Source of the DNA: JAKQHY01 sp034429475 | GTDB lineage: Bacteria; Chloroflexota; Anaerolineae; B4-G1; SLSP01 | Direction of reading: 5' to 3' | Length of the DNA: 40,535 nucleotides | Assembly: GCA_034429475.1 (NCBI GenBank) | Contig: DAOUGD010000129.1 | Coordinates: forward strand, 1 to 40,535 | In this document: in pieces, positions 1 to 8,316 of the stretch | Layout: each line of letters begins with the position of its first letter | How positions within the stretch are numbered: position 1 is the stretch's first letter | Notes under the pieces: model-generated | The model's database searches: none | The model's input: the letters and a program-made list of their open reading frames with translations, nothing else | What the model was told of the DNA's origin: nothing | Position numbers and translations under genes: made by a program

Positions 1-177
1 TCGCTGGCATGCCACTGCGAACTTGCACCCACACCCAACGTAGTTGCGCATCGTCTCGATGCCGGTGATGTGTTGCGCTGCATCACCAGCCACTTTGTGC
101 GCTTGCCGCGACTCCCCCGGCACAAACATCGTTTGCAGGGCCATTTCCACTTGATGCACCATTGACGGTTTTCCCAT
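1..177 (-). CDS. N-terminal fragment of a probable tyrosine-recombinase (integrase-like) protein, cut by window edge
   Basis: An ATG at 177 on the minus strand is preceded by a strong ribosome binding site (AAGGAGG, complement of 184-190) and opens a frame of 59 codons that is still open at position 1, so the gene continues outside the window. The visible protein starts MGKPSMVHQVEMALQ and has the pattern HQVxxALxxMFxPGxSR, then a helix around GIETMRNYV. From memory this resembles the SAM-like core-binding domain at the N-terminus of phage-type site-specific integrases. No catalytic residues fall inside the window, so the family call is an inference. A degraded copy of the same 5' end lies at 12447-12490, which supports a mobile or multicopy gene. 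Confidence 0.45.
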   Translation of the reverse strand, partial: MGKPSMVHQVEMALQTMFVPGESRQAHKVAGDAAQHITGIETMRNYVGCGCKFAVACQR

Positions 178-891
178 AATCTTGTCCTCCTTGTTCTCAA
201 TTGCATAAGCGCGTGGTCAGGCCCACCGAAACGAGTCTTCCCACCGTTTCTATTCACGCCACTCGCCATCCAAGACTCCGGTTAAGGGCTTGCCGCCCGC
301 GCGGCCTTGTGGGCCACGAAAAGAAGAAGACGCCTTCCGGTGCAGAAGCTGCTAAACTCGGAGCACGCTCAACTGTGGGGCAGCCAGGCCACAGAGAACG
401 AAGGATGAAACAAGCCGTGAAACTATCGCCATTCGTGAAACGCTCGCTCAATAATCCGTGGAACAATCGAAACACCGTGAAACGCCCATTCGTGTGTTCC
501 TATTTCAGGAACAGACTAACTAATCGTGCTGCCGGGGTGGTCTGACGATGGTTGCAGACCTCGGCCATTGTGAGGGTGTCGCTGAGGACTCACTATGCTC
601 TTATTCTAGCAAAAGTGCCCACGATGTTTCAAGTCTTTTGACGATCATTTTCACACATTCTAGGAAACAACGTCGCCGAACACCTTTGTGGATTTGCTAC
701 AAATTGCGCAGGGCCACTTCTGATAGTACAATGCGTGTACTGAGGCTAAAAACTGTGAACAATTGCGTTCAGGAATACAAAATCGCCAGTGTTTGAGACA
801 CTGGCGATTTCTCTATCTACTTCTGGTGGTTATTCGTAGGGAGTGAATTGTGCCACACAGCTCGGTGTTGACATAAGAACCTTGTTGATTT
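178..891. other. Long intergenic region, no convincing gene
   Basis: This stretch of 714 bases separates the recombinase-like gene from the first LysM gene. The open frames inside it (for example plus 201-545) lack a plausible ribosome binding site, have no recognisable motif and use low-complexity basic residues. The only clear element is the terminator hairpin near 781-809. A short word GTGAAACGC recurs around 436-490 without regular spacing. I see no tRNA, array or attachment site. Confidence 0.5.
777..809 (-). terminator. Intrinsic terminator downstream of the LysM/L,D-transpeptidase gene
   Basis: The arms AATCGCCAGTGT (781-792) and ACACTGGCGATT (798-809) are perfectly complementary around a 5-nt loop. 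Read on the minus strand the hairpin is followed by a short T-run (complement of AAAA at 779-782). It lies 83 nt after the stop codon of the gene ending at 892. Confidence 0.7.
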
Positions 892-1878
892 TCAGTAATG
901 CGAAACCACTTTCGTATTCATTGGCGCCCAGTTGTAGAACCATTCGGCATCGGGCAGGGAGAGATTCACACAGCCATGACTCATTGGCGTTCCAAAATTA
1001 TTATGCCAATAAGCCCCGTGTAATCCATAGCCTTTGAAAAAGTACATGACGTTGGGTACATTGGGCAAATAATAACCAGGGCCAGACATGGGGGCTGAGA
1101 CATATTTGGCATAAATGTAGTAGGTTCCCACTACTGTTGGTGTACCCCACATCCCGGTTGAGGCCAGGGCGCTGTAAACTGGCGTTTGCCCTTCATAGGC
1201 GGTCACGGTCTGCGTGGTTAGATTGACATCAATCCATTTCTCACCAGCGGTGCCGGGGGTGAGCGCTGGCTGGACAGGCGTTTCTACCGCGCCCTGACCG
1301 GGAATCTTCAGAGCTTGCCCCACATAGATGACGTCAGTTAACAGACCGTTGGCAGCGCGCAGCGCGGCAAGGGAGACGCCGTGATTCAGGGCGATGCGAA
1401 AGAGGTTGTCACCCGGCTGGACAATGTAAGGCCCATCCGTAGCGGGCGAGGGTGTCGGTGCAGCCGATGGCTCGCCGCCGGGAATCAGCAAACGCTGCCC
1501 GATGTAAATCCAGCCGTTCCACGTCAGGCCATTGGCGGATGCCAGCGCGTTCACCGTGACGCCGTGGCGGATGGCGATGGTGGTCAATGTGTCACCAGCC
1601 TGAACGATATAAACCGATGCATTACTCACTGGCGTGGAAGCCGTATTCCCGGTCTCTCCAGGAATAACCAACGATTGCCCCACGTAGAGCCAGGTAGTTG
1701 CCGGCAGATTGTTAGCCGTGGCCAGGGTTTCTACCGTGATGCCATAACGGCGTGCGATACTAAACAAGGTGTCACCCGGCTGAACAGTATAATCGTATTC
1801 GCGAGCAGCAAATGCTGAAATCGTACTCGTTAAAAGACTGATCAAAAGTATACAGACCAGCAAGACACGTGTTTTCAT
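892..1878 (-). CDS. Secreted L,D-transpeptidase with three LysM repeats (YkuD family)
   Basis: A 328-aa exported protein that should bind peptidoglycan through LysM modules and make L,D-crosslinks or attach substrates with its YkuD domain. A signal peptide (residues 1 to about 24) is followed by three LysM repeats, each of the form Y-V-Q-x-G-D-x-L...IPG. The C-terminal YkuD domain has HGAYWHNNFGTPMSHGCVNL, in which His and Cys303 of SHGCVNL are the expected catalytic residues. I chose the ATG at 1878 because GAGGT lies 6 nt upstream; the GTG at 1890 overlaps that ribosome binding site. The gene is the intact partner of the truncated tandem copy at 1990-2865 and ends before a terminator. The family assignment is secure; the exact wall reaction is inferred. 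Confidence 0.92.
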   Translation of the reverse strand: MKTRVLLVCILLISLLTSTISAFAAREYDYTVQPGDTLFSIARRYGITVETLATANNLPATTWLYVGQSLVIPGETGNTASTPVSNASVYIVQAGDTLTTIAIRHGVTVNALASANGLTWNGWIYIGQRLLIPGGEPSAAPTPSPATDGPYIVQPGDNLFRIALNHGVSLAALRAANGLLTDVIYVGQALKIPGQGAVETPVQPALTPGTAGEKWIDVNLTTQTVTAYEGQTPVYSALASTGMWGTPTVVGTYYIYAKYVSAPMSGPGYYLPNVPNVMYFFKGYGLHGAYWHNNFGTPMSHGCVNLSLPDAEWFYNWAPMNTKVVSHY

Positions 1879-1989
1879 CTTATACCTCACATTTCAATCA
1901 ATCACAATGACAAAGTTGTTCAAAGACTATGCAAGTCGGACCATTAAGAGAGGACAATCCGAGTCGAAAAGGTGATCGTTGGGTGTGAC

Positions 1990-2865
1990 TTATGTTCCAC
2001 AGTACAAGTACATGATATGGGGAACATTGGGCAAATAATAACCAGGCCCAGACATGGGGGCTGAGACATATTTGGCATAAATGTAGTATGTCCCCACCAC
2101 CGTCGGCGTGCCCCACATCCCCGTGGAGGCCAACGCACTGTACACCGGCGTCTGACCCGCGTAAGCGGTCACGGTTTGCGTGGTCAGGTTCACGTCAATC
2201 CATTTTTCGCCGCCGGCGCCGGGGTTGATGACGGGTGGGGAGGGAGGCTCGGCTGCGCCCTGGCCGGGGGCCGGCGCGCCTTGTCCAGGGATCTTTAGAG
2301 CCTGGCCCACGTAGATGATGTCGGTGAGTAACCCGTTGGCGGCGCGCAGCGCCGCGACCGTGACGCCGTGGTTCAGGGCGATGCGGAAGAGGTTGTCGCC
2401 CGGCTGGACGATGTAGGGGCCATCCGTAGTGGGTGCCGGCGCCGGCGCGGCCGACGGTTCGCTGCCGGGAATCAGCAGCCGCTGCCCCACGTAAATCCAG
2501 CCGTTCCACAGCAGGCCGTTGGCGGATGCCAGCGCGCTCACCGTGACGCCGTGGCGGATGGCGATGGTGGTCAGTGTGTCGCCCGGTTGGACGATGTAGC
2601 CTTGATTACCCGTCGCCGGCGTTGTCACCGGCGTCGTGGTGTCGTTTCCGGGGATGACCAACGGTTGGCCGACGTACAACCAGGCAGTTGTCGGCAGATT
2701 GTTGGCGGTCGCCAGGGCGTCCACACTGATGCCGTAGCGCCGCGCTACACTGAACAATGTATCGCCCGGCTGCACGGTGTAGGCAACCTGGTTGAGCGCT
2801 TCTACCGGAGCCACGATTGTCAATAAGAGTACAAAAGTCACTATAAAGGCACCCAAGCGTTTCAT
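1990..2865 (-). CDS. LysM x3 protein with truncated L,D-transpeptidase domain, tandem paralogue
   Basis: A 291-aa exported protein, closely similar to its downstream neighbour in all three LysM repeats and in the first half of the YkuD domain, down to the shared run MSGPGYYLPNVP. After that it diverges at once (HIMYLYCGT then stop), so the HGAYWH and SHGCVNL motifs with the catalytic His and Cys are absent. The signal peptide (1 to about 23) and an AAGGAG ribosome binding site 10 nt before the ATG at 2865 are intact. It therefore probably reaches the wall but cannot catalyse transpeptidation. It may be a decaying duplicate or a pure peptidoglycan binder. A linker of Ala-Pro and Gly residues replaces the shorter linker of its paralogue. 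Confidence 0.85.
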   Translation of the reverse strand: MKRLGAFIVTFVLLLTIVAPVEALNQVAYTVQPGDTLFSVARRYGISVDALATANNLPTTAWLYVGQPLVIPGNDTTTPVTTPATGNQGYIVQPGDTLTTIAIRHGVTVSALASANGLLWNGWIYVGQRLLIPGSEPSAAPAPAPTTDGPYIVQPGDNLFRIALNHGVTVAALRAANGLLTDIIYVGQALKIPGQGAPAPGQGAAEPPSPPVINPGAGGEKWIDVNLTTQTVTAYAGQTPVYSALASTGMWGTPTVVGTYYIYAKYVSAPMSGPGYYLPNVPHIMYLYCGT

Positions 2866-2951
2866 TTCACTCTATCTCCTTGCGCCGAGATAACCGTAAG
2901 GCTAAAATCTTCCTGATCATACTGCAATTTGACCGTGAAGTCTAGGAAACC

Positions 2952-2989
2952 AAAAACGGGCAGTCGCACTTTATGAGTACAACTGCCCG
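2952..2989 (-). terminator. Intrinsic terminator of the PA14 gene
   Basis: The arms CGGGCAGT (2957-2964) and ACTGCCCG (2982-2989) form a stem. On the minus strand it is followed by TTTTT (complement of 2952-2956), 26 nt after the stop codon of the PA14 gene. Confidence 0.8.
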
Positions 2990-3014
2990 CTGCGTTAACG
3001 CAACTATGTGGATG

Positions 3015-4319
3015 TTAACGCGGTTCCCACTTCACCGCGTCGAAGGCGATCAGGCGCGACCGGTAGGTTTCGTAGGTGATGTCAGAAAGGGAAACATAGT
3101 CGCTGCTGTTGCCCTGGAAGCGGTAAGTTCCCAATGACACCCACTGGGCGCCAGTAGTGGATTGGTTCACGACCTTCAAGGTGTACCCATCGGCGTGGCT
3201 GATCCAATACCGGGCATTGCCGGTGGTGGTGAACCGCTCTGGTATGTAGACGAAGACCTCGTAGCGGCGCGCTTGCAGGCCGGGATACCAGCGCGCCCAG
3301 TTGTAGTTGGGAGCCTCGGTGTTGTTGTTGTACGTCCACGTCAGGTGCGTGTTGTACCCCTCGGCTTGAGTGCGCCAACCGGTCGGCGAGCCGCCCTTGA
3401 CGAAGCCGGCGTCTACGTCATCTACAATCACCGCGCCGGTTGTCGGTGGTTGCGAACCGCCGTCGGACGTCCAGGAAAGCTTGGCCGTTGCTTCGCCGGT
3501 GTTCTCGTAGTACTGGATTTCGATGGTGACGGGGCCGCCAGGCAGGTAGATTTTGTTGGTGTACATCGTCGCGGCCTGATCCACCCAGGCATCCACCAAC
3601 AAGTGCCCGTTGACCCACATCCGCGCGCCATCGTCCACGGTCAGCGCGAAGGTGTACATCGCGGCGGCCATGTCGAGCGTGCTCGTCCAGCGCACCGAGA
3701 AGCGGTCAGCGTTGACGCCCGAGGCCGGCGCGCCGGTCCCCCAACTGTAGTTGACGGCTGCCTCATTGCGCACGAGGGCGGGGGTGCCGCCCAGAGTGAT
3801 GTTGTTGAAGTATTCGGCTTTCCAGTTGCCTGTCGTTGGCGGTGGGGTTTGCAGCAGTTGCCAGTTCAGCTTCATCGTCGCCAATCCCGTCTTCTCAAAG
3901 TATTCGACTTTGAACAGGTGATGGCCGCTGTCCAGGGTATGATCCGCAGTGTAGGTTTGCGCGGGATGTTCGGTCCACTGATCAATGATCAACACGTTGT
4001 CTATCCACAGCCGTACCCCGTCGTCACTGGTGGCGGTGAAGCGGTACGTTCCCGGCGTCACGTCAACGTAACGGGTCCACCGCGCCGCGAAGTAATCGGC
4101 GTTGACGCCGGATGCCGGCGCGCCGGTTCCCCAATCGTAGCTCAGATTGGTTTCCGCGCGCTGTAGTACCGCTGTGCCGCTGAGGGTGACATTGTTCCAA
4201 TAGGACGCCTGCCACGTCGGATCGGAATGTTGCGGCTCAACCGGCCCTTGCGCCAGGCTGGGGGGCGCCGCCATCAACAACACCAAAAGCAAAGATATGA
4301 GACTAATTCGCTTAACCAT
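3015..4319 (-). CDS. Secreted double PA14-domain protein with C-terminal golvesin-like domain
   Basis: A 434-aa exported protein with a signal peptide (cleavage near residue 23, SLAQ). Two PA14-like beta-barrel domains follow (about 33-157 and 166-287). Each carries W-x-A-x-Y(F/W)NN, a YxWGTGAPASGVNAD segment and a D-D-G-(V/A)-R-(L/M)-W motif typical of carbohydrate-binding PA14 modules. The C-terminal 140 residues (VIVDD, ARWYPGLQARRYEVFVYIP, WVSLGTYRF, AFDAVKW) resemble the golvesin/Xly-type domain found at the ends of secreted bacterial enzymes. No catalytic domain is visible, so an adhesive or polysaccharide-binding role is inferred. The start has an AAGGAGGT site 5 nt upstream. It is not clearly in an operon with the LysM genes because a terminator follows it. 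Confidence 0.85.
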   Translation of the reverse strand: MVKRISLISLLLVLLMAAPPSLAQGPVEPQHSDPTWQASYWNNVTLSGTAVLQRAETNLSYDWGTGAPASGVNADYFAARWTRYVDVTPGTYRFTATSDDGVRLWIDNVLIIDQWTEHPAQTYTADHTLDSGHHLFKVEYFEKTGLATMKLNWQLLQTPPPTTGNWKAEYFNNITLGGTPALVRNEAAVNYSWGTGAPASGVNADRFSVRWTSTLDMAAAMYTFALTVDDGARMWVNGHLLVDAWVDQAATMYTNKIYLPGGPVTIEIQYYENTGEATAKLSWTSDGGSQPPTTGAVIVDDVDAGFVKGGSPTGWRTQAEGYNTHLTWTYNNNTEAPNYNWARWYPGLQARRYEVFVYIPERFTTTGNARYWISHADGYTLKVVNQSTTGAQWVSLGTYRFQGNSSDYVSLSDITYETYRSRLIAFDAVKWEPR

Positions 4320-4504
4320 ATTAACCTCCTTAAATTTAGGTGAATGCTGGACTGATGGAGCGGCGCTCTTCCGGCTCCATTTTGTCCATACGTAACTTTT
4401 TAACGCCGCCAGCGCAAATGAAGTTCCGCTTTCTACTTCCTATTATGGTTAAAATCGCATTGCAGGGAGGTTAAGAATGTGTAACATTCGTGAAACGTGC
4501 GGGG

Positions 4505-4532
4505 TTACTGACTTCCCATTTAATGATATAAT
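4505..4532 (+). promoter_or_regulatory. Extended -10 promoter upstream of a hairpin leader
   Basis: A consensus TATAAT at 4527-4532 is preceded by TG at 4524-4525 (extended -10). A weak -35 (TTACTG, 4505-4510) lies 16 nt upstream. Transcription would begin near 4539, only about 28 nt before the terminator hairpin at 4567. No plus-strand gene precedes it. Confidence 0.6.
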
Positions 4533-4566
4533 GCGTAGCGGCAAACGTAGAGAGTAAAGACGAAGG

Positions 4567-4608
4567 CTGCGTCCTGTGTTGCAGTTTATACTCAGGACGC
4601 AGTTTTTT
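4567..4608 (+). terminator. Factor-independent terminator in the leader: attenuator or end of a small RNA
   Basis: The arms CTGCGTCCTG (4567-4576) and CAGGACGCAG (4593-4602) are perfectly complementary and are followed by TTTTTT (4603-4608). The upstream gene is on the opposite strand, so the only transcript this can end is the one started at the promoter near 4530. That would give an RNA of about 70 nt or conditional readthrough into the lipoprotein gene at 4667. Confidence 0.75.
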
Positions 4609-4666
4609 AGAAGCACTTATGGGCTAATCTGCTTTACGTTGCTAAAAACCCAAAGGAGCAAGAAAA

Positions 4667-5956
4667 ATGAAAGCCATCAAATGGGGACTGATCTTAATGT
4701 TGTTAGCAGCCTTCGGGCTGAGCGCGTGCGGCGGCACGCCGCCGGCCACACCGACGCCGACCGTAGCGCCCACAGCCACGCCGACGCCGACTGTGGCGCC
4801 CACGCAAGGGGCGGCTCCGGCCAGCGCTGATCCGTTGGTCATTACTACGCCGGAAGCTGCCGGCATGTGCGAGACGGTGCCGCTGCCAGAGGTGGACGTG
4901 CGTCCACCGACCGCGGAAGACTGGAGTAAGGGCGCCAGTGCGGATGAGGCCGAATACACCATCATAGAATATTCCGACTTTCAGTGTCCCGGCTGTTCCG
5001 GGATGGCCTCTGTGATGGATATGTATCTTCAGGAGCACCCCGAAGCGCGGTTGATCTACCGGCACTTTCCCTTGAGCTTTCACGCCCTGGCTTCGTTGGC
5101 GGCCCAGGCGGCTGAGGCGGCCGGTGTGCAGGGTAAGTTCTGGGAGATGCACGATCTGCTCTTCAGCTCACAGTCGGAATGGAGCGCTCTGACGGAAGAC
5201 GCCGCGCGCGCCAAGATGAGCGAGTATGCGAAGTCGCTTCAGTTGGACGTTGCCCGCTTCGACCGGGAACTGGCCGATGGTACGTATCAGGCAAAAGTAG
5301 AAGCGCAATCCGAGGAAGGGGTGATGATGGGACTGCCCGGCACGCCCTCTTTTATTTTCGACACCATCCTGTTCCCTTCGGACCTGGGGCTTTCATATCA
5401 GAGCCTTGCCGGGTTTGCGCAGTTGCTCTCGGACCGGGACAAGTTCTTCCAGTCTCCGCCAGAGATGACGGTGCAGGCCACCGATAAATACGTGGCGACG
5501 TTTAAAACCACGCAGGGCGATGTGGTCGTCGAACTGCTGCCGGAATCGGCGCCCACCCATGTCAACAGTTTTGTATTCCTGGCCGGGCAGAACTGGTACA
5601 ATGGCTCCGAATTCTTCTTCGTGCAGAACGACTATGTGGCTGTGACCGGCGACCCGACCAATACAACAATGGGGTATCCCGGTTACTATTGCTCCGGTGA
5701 AGAACGCGATTTCCACGGGCAGACTGGTCTTATGTGGCTGATGTACAACGGGCAGTTTTTCTTCACATTGGGCGAGGCTGCTTACCAAAACCTGGTGCTT
5801 GCGCCACAGTCCCAGGGTGGCGCGGGTGCTCAATTTGCGCTGGTCGGGCGGGTAACGCAGGGGCTGGATGTGCTCAACAAACTGGCCGTCCACTCGCCCG
5901 TTGATCCGACGATACCGGCCGATATACTGGAAACCATCACGATCGCTCGACCGTAG
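4667..5956 (+). CDS. Lipoprotein fusing a DsbA-like thioredoxin to a cyclophilin-like domain
   Basis: A 429-aa protein predicted to be anchored outside the membrane: the lipobox LSAC has its Cys at 21 and is followed by a Thr-Pro linker (about 24-45). Residues 98-260 form a DsbA/thioredoxin_4 domain with the active site C107-P-G-C110 and a cis-Pro segment GLPGTPSFIF, suggesting disulfide oxidation or isomerisation. Residues 275-429 match the cyclophilin fold (TFKTTQGDVVVELLPESAP, NSFVFLAG, GDPT, FALVGRV). The usual catalytic FHR is replaced by FFF near WYNGSEFFF, so prolyl isomerase activity is doubtful. An AAGGAG site lies 8 nt before the ATG. A secreted-protein folding role is inferred from the domain pairing. 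Confidence 0.88.
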   Translation: MKAIKWGLILMLLAAFGLSACGGTPPATPTPTVAPTATPTPTVAPTQGAAPASADPLVITTPEAAGMCETVPLPEVDVRPPTAEDWSKGASADEAEYTIIEYSDFQCPGCSGMASVMDMYLQEHPEARLIYRHFPLSFHALASLAAQAAEAAGVQGKFWEMHDLLFSSQSEWSALTEDAARAKMSEYAKSLQLDVARFDRELADGTYQAKVEAQSEEGVMMGLPGTPSFIFDTILFPSDLGLSYQSLAGFAQLLSDRDKFFQSPPEMTVQATDKYVATFKTTQGDVVVELLPESAPTHVNSFVFLAGQNWYNGSEFFFVQNDYVAVTGDPTNTTMGYPGYYCSGEERDFHGQTGLMWLMYNGQFFFTLGEAAYQNLVLAPQSQGGAGAQFALVGRVTQGLDVLNKLAVHSPVDPTIPADILETITIARP

Positions 5957-5978
5957 CGCGGTTTAAGCCCAATTTTGC

Positions 5979-6038
5979 CAACGGATTGCGCGGATTACCA
6001 CGGATTCTTCTTGTCCGTCCTATCCGTGCAATCCGTTG
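5979..6038. repeat. Iterated inverted repeat (CGGATT unit)
   Basis: CAACGGATTGC (5979-5989) pairs with GCAATCCGTTG (6028-6038). The left arm contains CGGATT three times, and ATCCG or TCCG recurs on the right arm. It lies 20 nt after the DsbA-cyclophilin stop and belongs to the hairpin family seen across the window. Confidence 0.7.
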
Positions 6039-6140
6039 CGTTATTAAAAAGGATGGTTAGTGCAGATAGCGTATCTATGTTCATACCATCTTTATCACGG
6101 CTCGTTGTAGCGGGTTATTTTTTGCGGGGGTAGCAAAACT

Positions 6141-8252
6141 ATGAAGGAATCTCATCGAAAAAACGCTATGGGCTATGGAGTCGCCCTATTGATGCTGGTA
6201 GGCCTGTTGATTGTCCTGGGGAGCGGCAGGAACGTGCAAATTGTTCGTTCCCAGACCTTCCCCCCGTACAACAACGGCAGGTTTGGTTTCGGGTTTACCG
6301 GCACCGGCGGCGGACCGGAGAACTACAACGTGGCGATGCTCAACGCCGGCTGGTATTGGGACTGGAGCGCGACCTCGACCAGCCGCATTCCGCCATTGGA
6401 GTACATGCGCACCATCCGCTTGAAACCCGTCAAGTCCGGCAGCACGCAGGTCAGCTACACGGCCACGCCGACCGGCACGACGCTGCTCGCCCGCATCGCC
6501 GCCGCGCCGGGCGCGACCTGGCTCATTGGCAACGAGCCGGACTGCGTGAATATGGACAACATGCAATCGCAGTGGTACGCGCGCGCCTATCATGATCTGT
6601 ACACCACCATCAAGGCGGCCGACCCGACCGCGCAGGTGGTCGTGGGCAGTATTGTGCAGCCGACCCTACAGCGGTTCATGTACCTGGATCGCGTGTTGGC
6701 GACCTACCAGCAAGAATACGGCGAGCCGCTGCCGACCGATATGTGGGCCACCCACAGCTACATCCTGTGCGAAAATTGTTATCCCGAAAAAGCGCCGGGC
6801 GAGCCGTTTGCCTGGGGCGCGTGTTGGGTGCCGGACTGGCCGAGTTCGCAGTCTTCCAAGCCCTACGCGACGTTCTACTCCGTTTATGATCATTGGGATA
6901 TAGACGTCTTTGCCCAACGGATGCTCGCTATGCGCCAATGGATGTACGACAACGGCTATCGCAATCATCCCTTGATCATCACAGAATATGGCGTCCTGTT
7001 CTACGAAGGATTGGTCTACAGTGGGGCGACGTACAATACCAAAAACCAGGAATTTATGTACGCCGGTTTCGACTGGATGCAAACCGCGCGCGACCCGCTG
7101 CTGGGCTACGCATCGGACGATGCCCGCCTGGTGCAGCGCTGGGCCTGGTTCAGCCTGGATCACGACGACTGGTACATGGGCGGCGCGCTTTTCAACTGGC
7201 GCAATCATCAGCCGACCGCATTGGGCACGTCGTTTGGCGCGTATACGGCGCAGGTGACGCCAACGACGCAGTTATTCCCCCTCAGCGTGAGCGCCTCCGG
7301 CGATCCGGCTTCCGGCGGCGAGTGGATGACTGCTACCCTTGGCGCCACCATCGCCAATGCCGGCAACATTTTCTTATCTTCGCCGGCTACAGTGACATTC
7401 TTCAATAAAAACAATCCGGTCGAGATCATTGCGCAGGAACTCATCACCGGATTAGGTTGTTGTGGGGATTACGACTCTGTGACCACCCTTTGGACTAATC
7501 GTCCAGGCAACGCGGCTAACGAATTCTGCGTCACCATTGCCCCGGCCACTGAGCCGATGACGAAGTGCGGCGCATTGAATGTCGGATTGGATGTACAAGA
7601 AACCTGGGGAGCTATCCCTTATCAGGCGCATAGCGGGGAAGCCGTGACGGCTACATTGTATGCCCGTGTGAGAAACGCAGGGCTGATGGTCACTACGAAC
7701 CCCGTGACCGTCACCTTCACGGCGGATTACAGTAACACCATCCGCCAGCACAGCACCGTCATTTCACCCCTGGGATGTTGTGGGGCCGAAAGCGTTGCAG
7801 CAGTCGTCTGGCCTGATTTTCGACGCGGCATTCCTTTTTCTGTGACTCTGGCCACATCCTACACCCAGACAGAACCGGTCAGTGTGACCATCGCTAGCCG
7901 GTTGGTCGTCCATAATGCTTGGGCACCGGATGTTGAGGGCGACTTGCCGGTGACCGCGACCTTATATGCCACGGTCGCCAATGAGGGCAATCTGAATACC
8001 GGCGAGCCGACAACCGTGTCTTTTTATATCCCGGAAACCGTCGTGTTGCCACACACCGTTCTGACCTCAGACCTGAGCACTCTCGGGGGGGCGGCCACAG
8101 TCTCCATCACCTGGCCGTATGGCGAAGATGGAAGTCACGTATTTTGCGTGCGGGCTGCGACTTCGTATACTGAGACCCAAGCGGTGTGTGCGCGTTTTAT
8201 TGTCAACCCCAAGCATCTGTACCTGCCGGTCGTCGTCCACACGAGACCTTGA
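6141..8252 (+). CDS. Large secreted glycoside-hydrolase-like protein with Ig/CARDB-like repeats
   Basis: A 703-aa exported protein with an N-terminal hydrophobic signal (about 10-28). Residues 45-370 look like a TIM-barrel glycosidase of the GH-A type or the related Asl1-like group. NEPD with Glu132 would be the acid/base and the strand LIITEYG with Glu282 the nucleophile; MWATHSY and a Trp-rich pocket also fit. The C-terminal half has about three beta-sandwich repeats of CARDB/DUF11 style (xATLxAxVxNxGN), two with the unusual GCCG element. The protein ends with LYLPVVVHTRP, similar to C-terminal tags I recall from other Chloroflexota exported proteins. The start has a weak GGGGGT site. The substrate cannot be told from the sequence. 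Confidence 0.78.
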   Translation: MKESHRKNAMGYGVALLMLVGLLIVLGSGRNVQIVRSQTFPPYNNGRFGFGFTGTGGGPENYNVAMLNAGWYWDWSATSTSRIPPLEYMRTIRLKPVKSGSTQVSYTATPTGTTLLARIAAAPGATWLIGNEPDCVNMDNMQSQWYARAYHDLYTTIKAADPTAQVVVGSIVQPTLQRFMYLDRVLATYQQEYGEPLPTDMWATHSYILCENCYPEKAPGEPFAWGACWVPDWPSSQSSKPYATFYSVYDHWDIDVFAQRMLAMRQWMYDNGYRNHPLIITEYGVLFYEGLVYSGATYNTKNQEFMYAGFDWMQTARDPLLGYASDDARLVQRWAWFSLDHDDWYMGGALFNWRNHQPTALGTSFGAYTAQVTPTTQLFPLSVSASGDPASGGEWMTATLGATIANAGNIFLSSPATVTFFNKNNPVEIIAQELITGLGCCGDYDSVTTLWTNRPGNAANEFCVTIAPATEPMTKCGALNVGLDVQETWGAIPYQAHSGEAVTATLYARVRNAGLMVTTNPVTVTFTADYSNTIRQHSTVISPLGCCGAESVAAVVWPDFRRGIPFSVTLATSYTQTEPVSVTIASRLVVHNAWAPDVEGDLPVTATLYATVANEGNLNTGEPTTVSFYIPETVVLPHTVLTSDLSTLGGAATVSITWPYGEDGSHVFCVRAATSYTETQAVCARFIVNPKHLYLPVVVHTRP

Positions 8253-8262
8253 GGTTCGTCCC

Positions 8263-8302
8263 AAAAACTACCGGGAAGCAGTACTGCTTCCCGGTAGTTT
8301 TT
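8263..8302. terminator. Perfect 20+20 palindromic bidirectional terminator
   Basis: AAAAACTACCGGGAAGCAGT is followed directly by its exact reverse complement. The stem is flanked by A5 and T5, so it has a T-run on both strands. It sits between the convergent hydrolase-like gene (ends 8252) and carbonic anhydrase gene (ends 8317). Confidence 0.9.
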
Positions 8303-8316
8303 ATCCCCTGATAGTT

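Noticed and set aside
201..545. Plus-strand frame of 114 codons in the first intergenic region
   Set aside because: No ribosome binding site, low-complexity basic composition and no recognisable motif.
6055..6140. Structured leader (AGATA/TATCT stem and GATGGT/ACCATC arms) considered as a riboswitch
   Set aside because: It does not match the core of any riboswitch class I can recall, and the stems are short enough to arise by chance.
8263..8302. Perfect 40-nt palindrome considered as a mobile-element end
   Set aside because: It lies between convergent stops with A and T runs, which fits a bidirectional terminator; no transposase is nearby.
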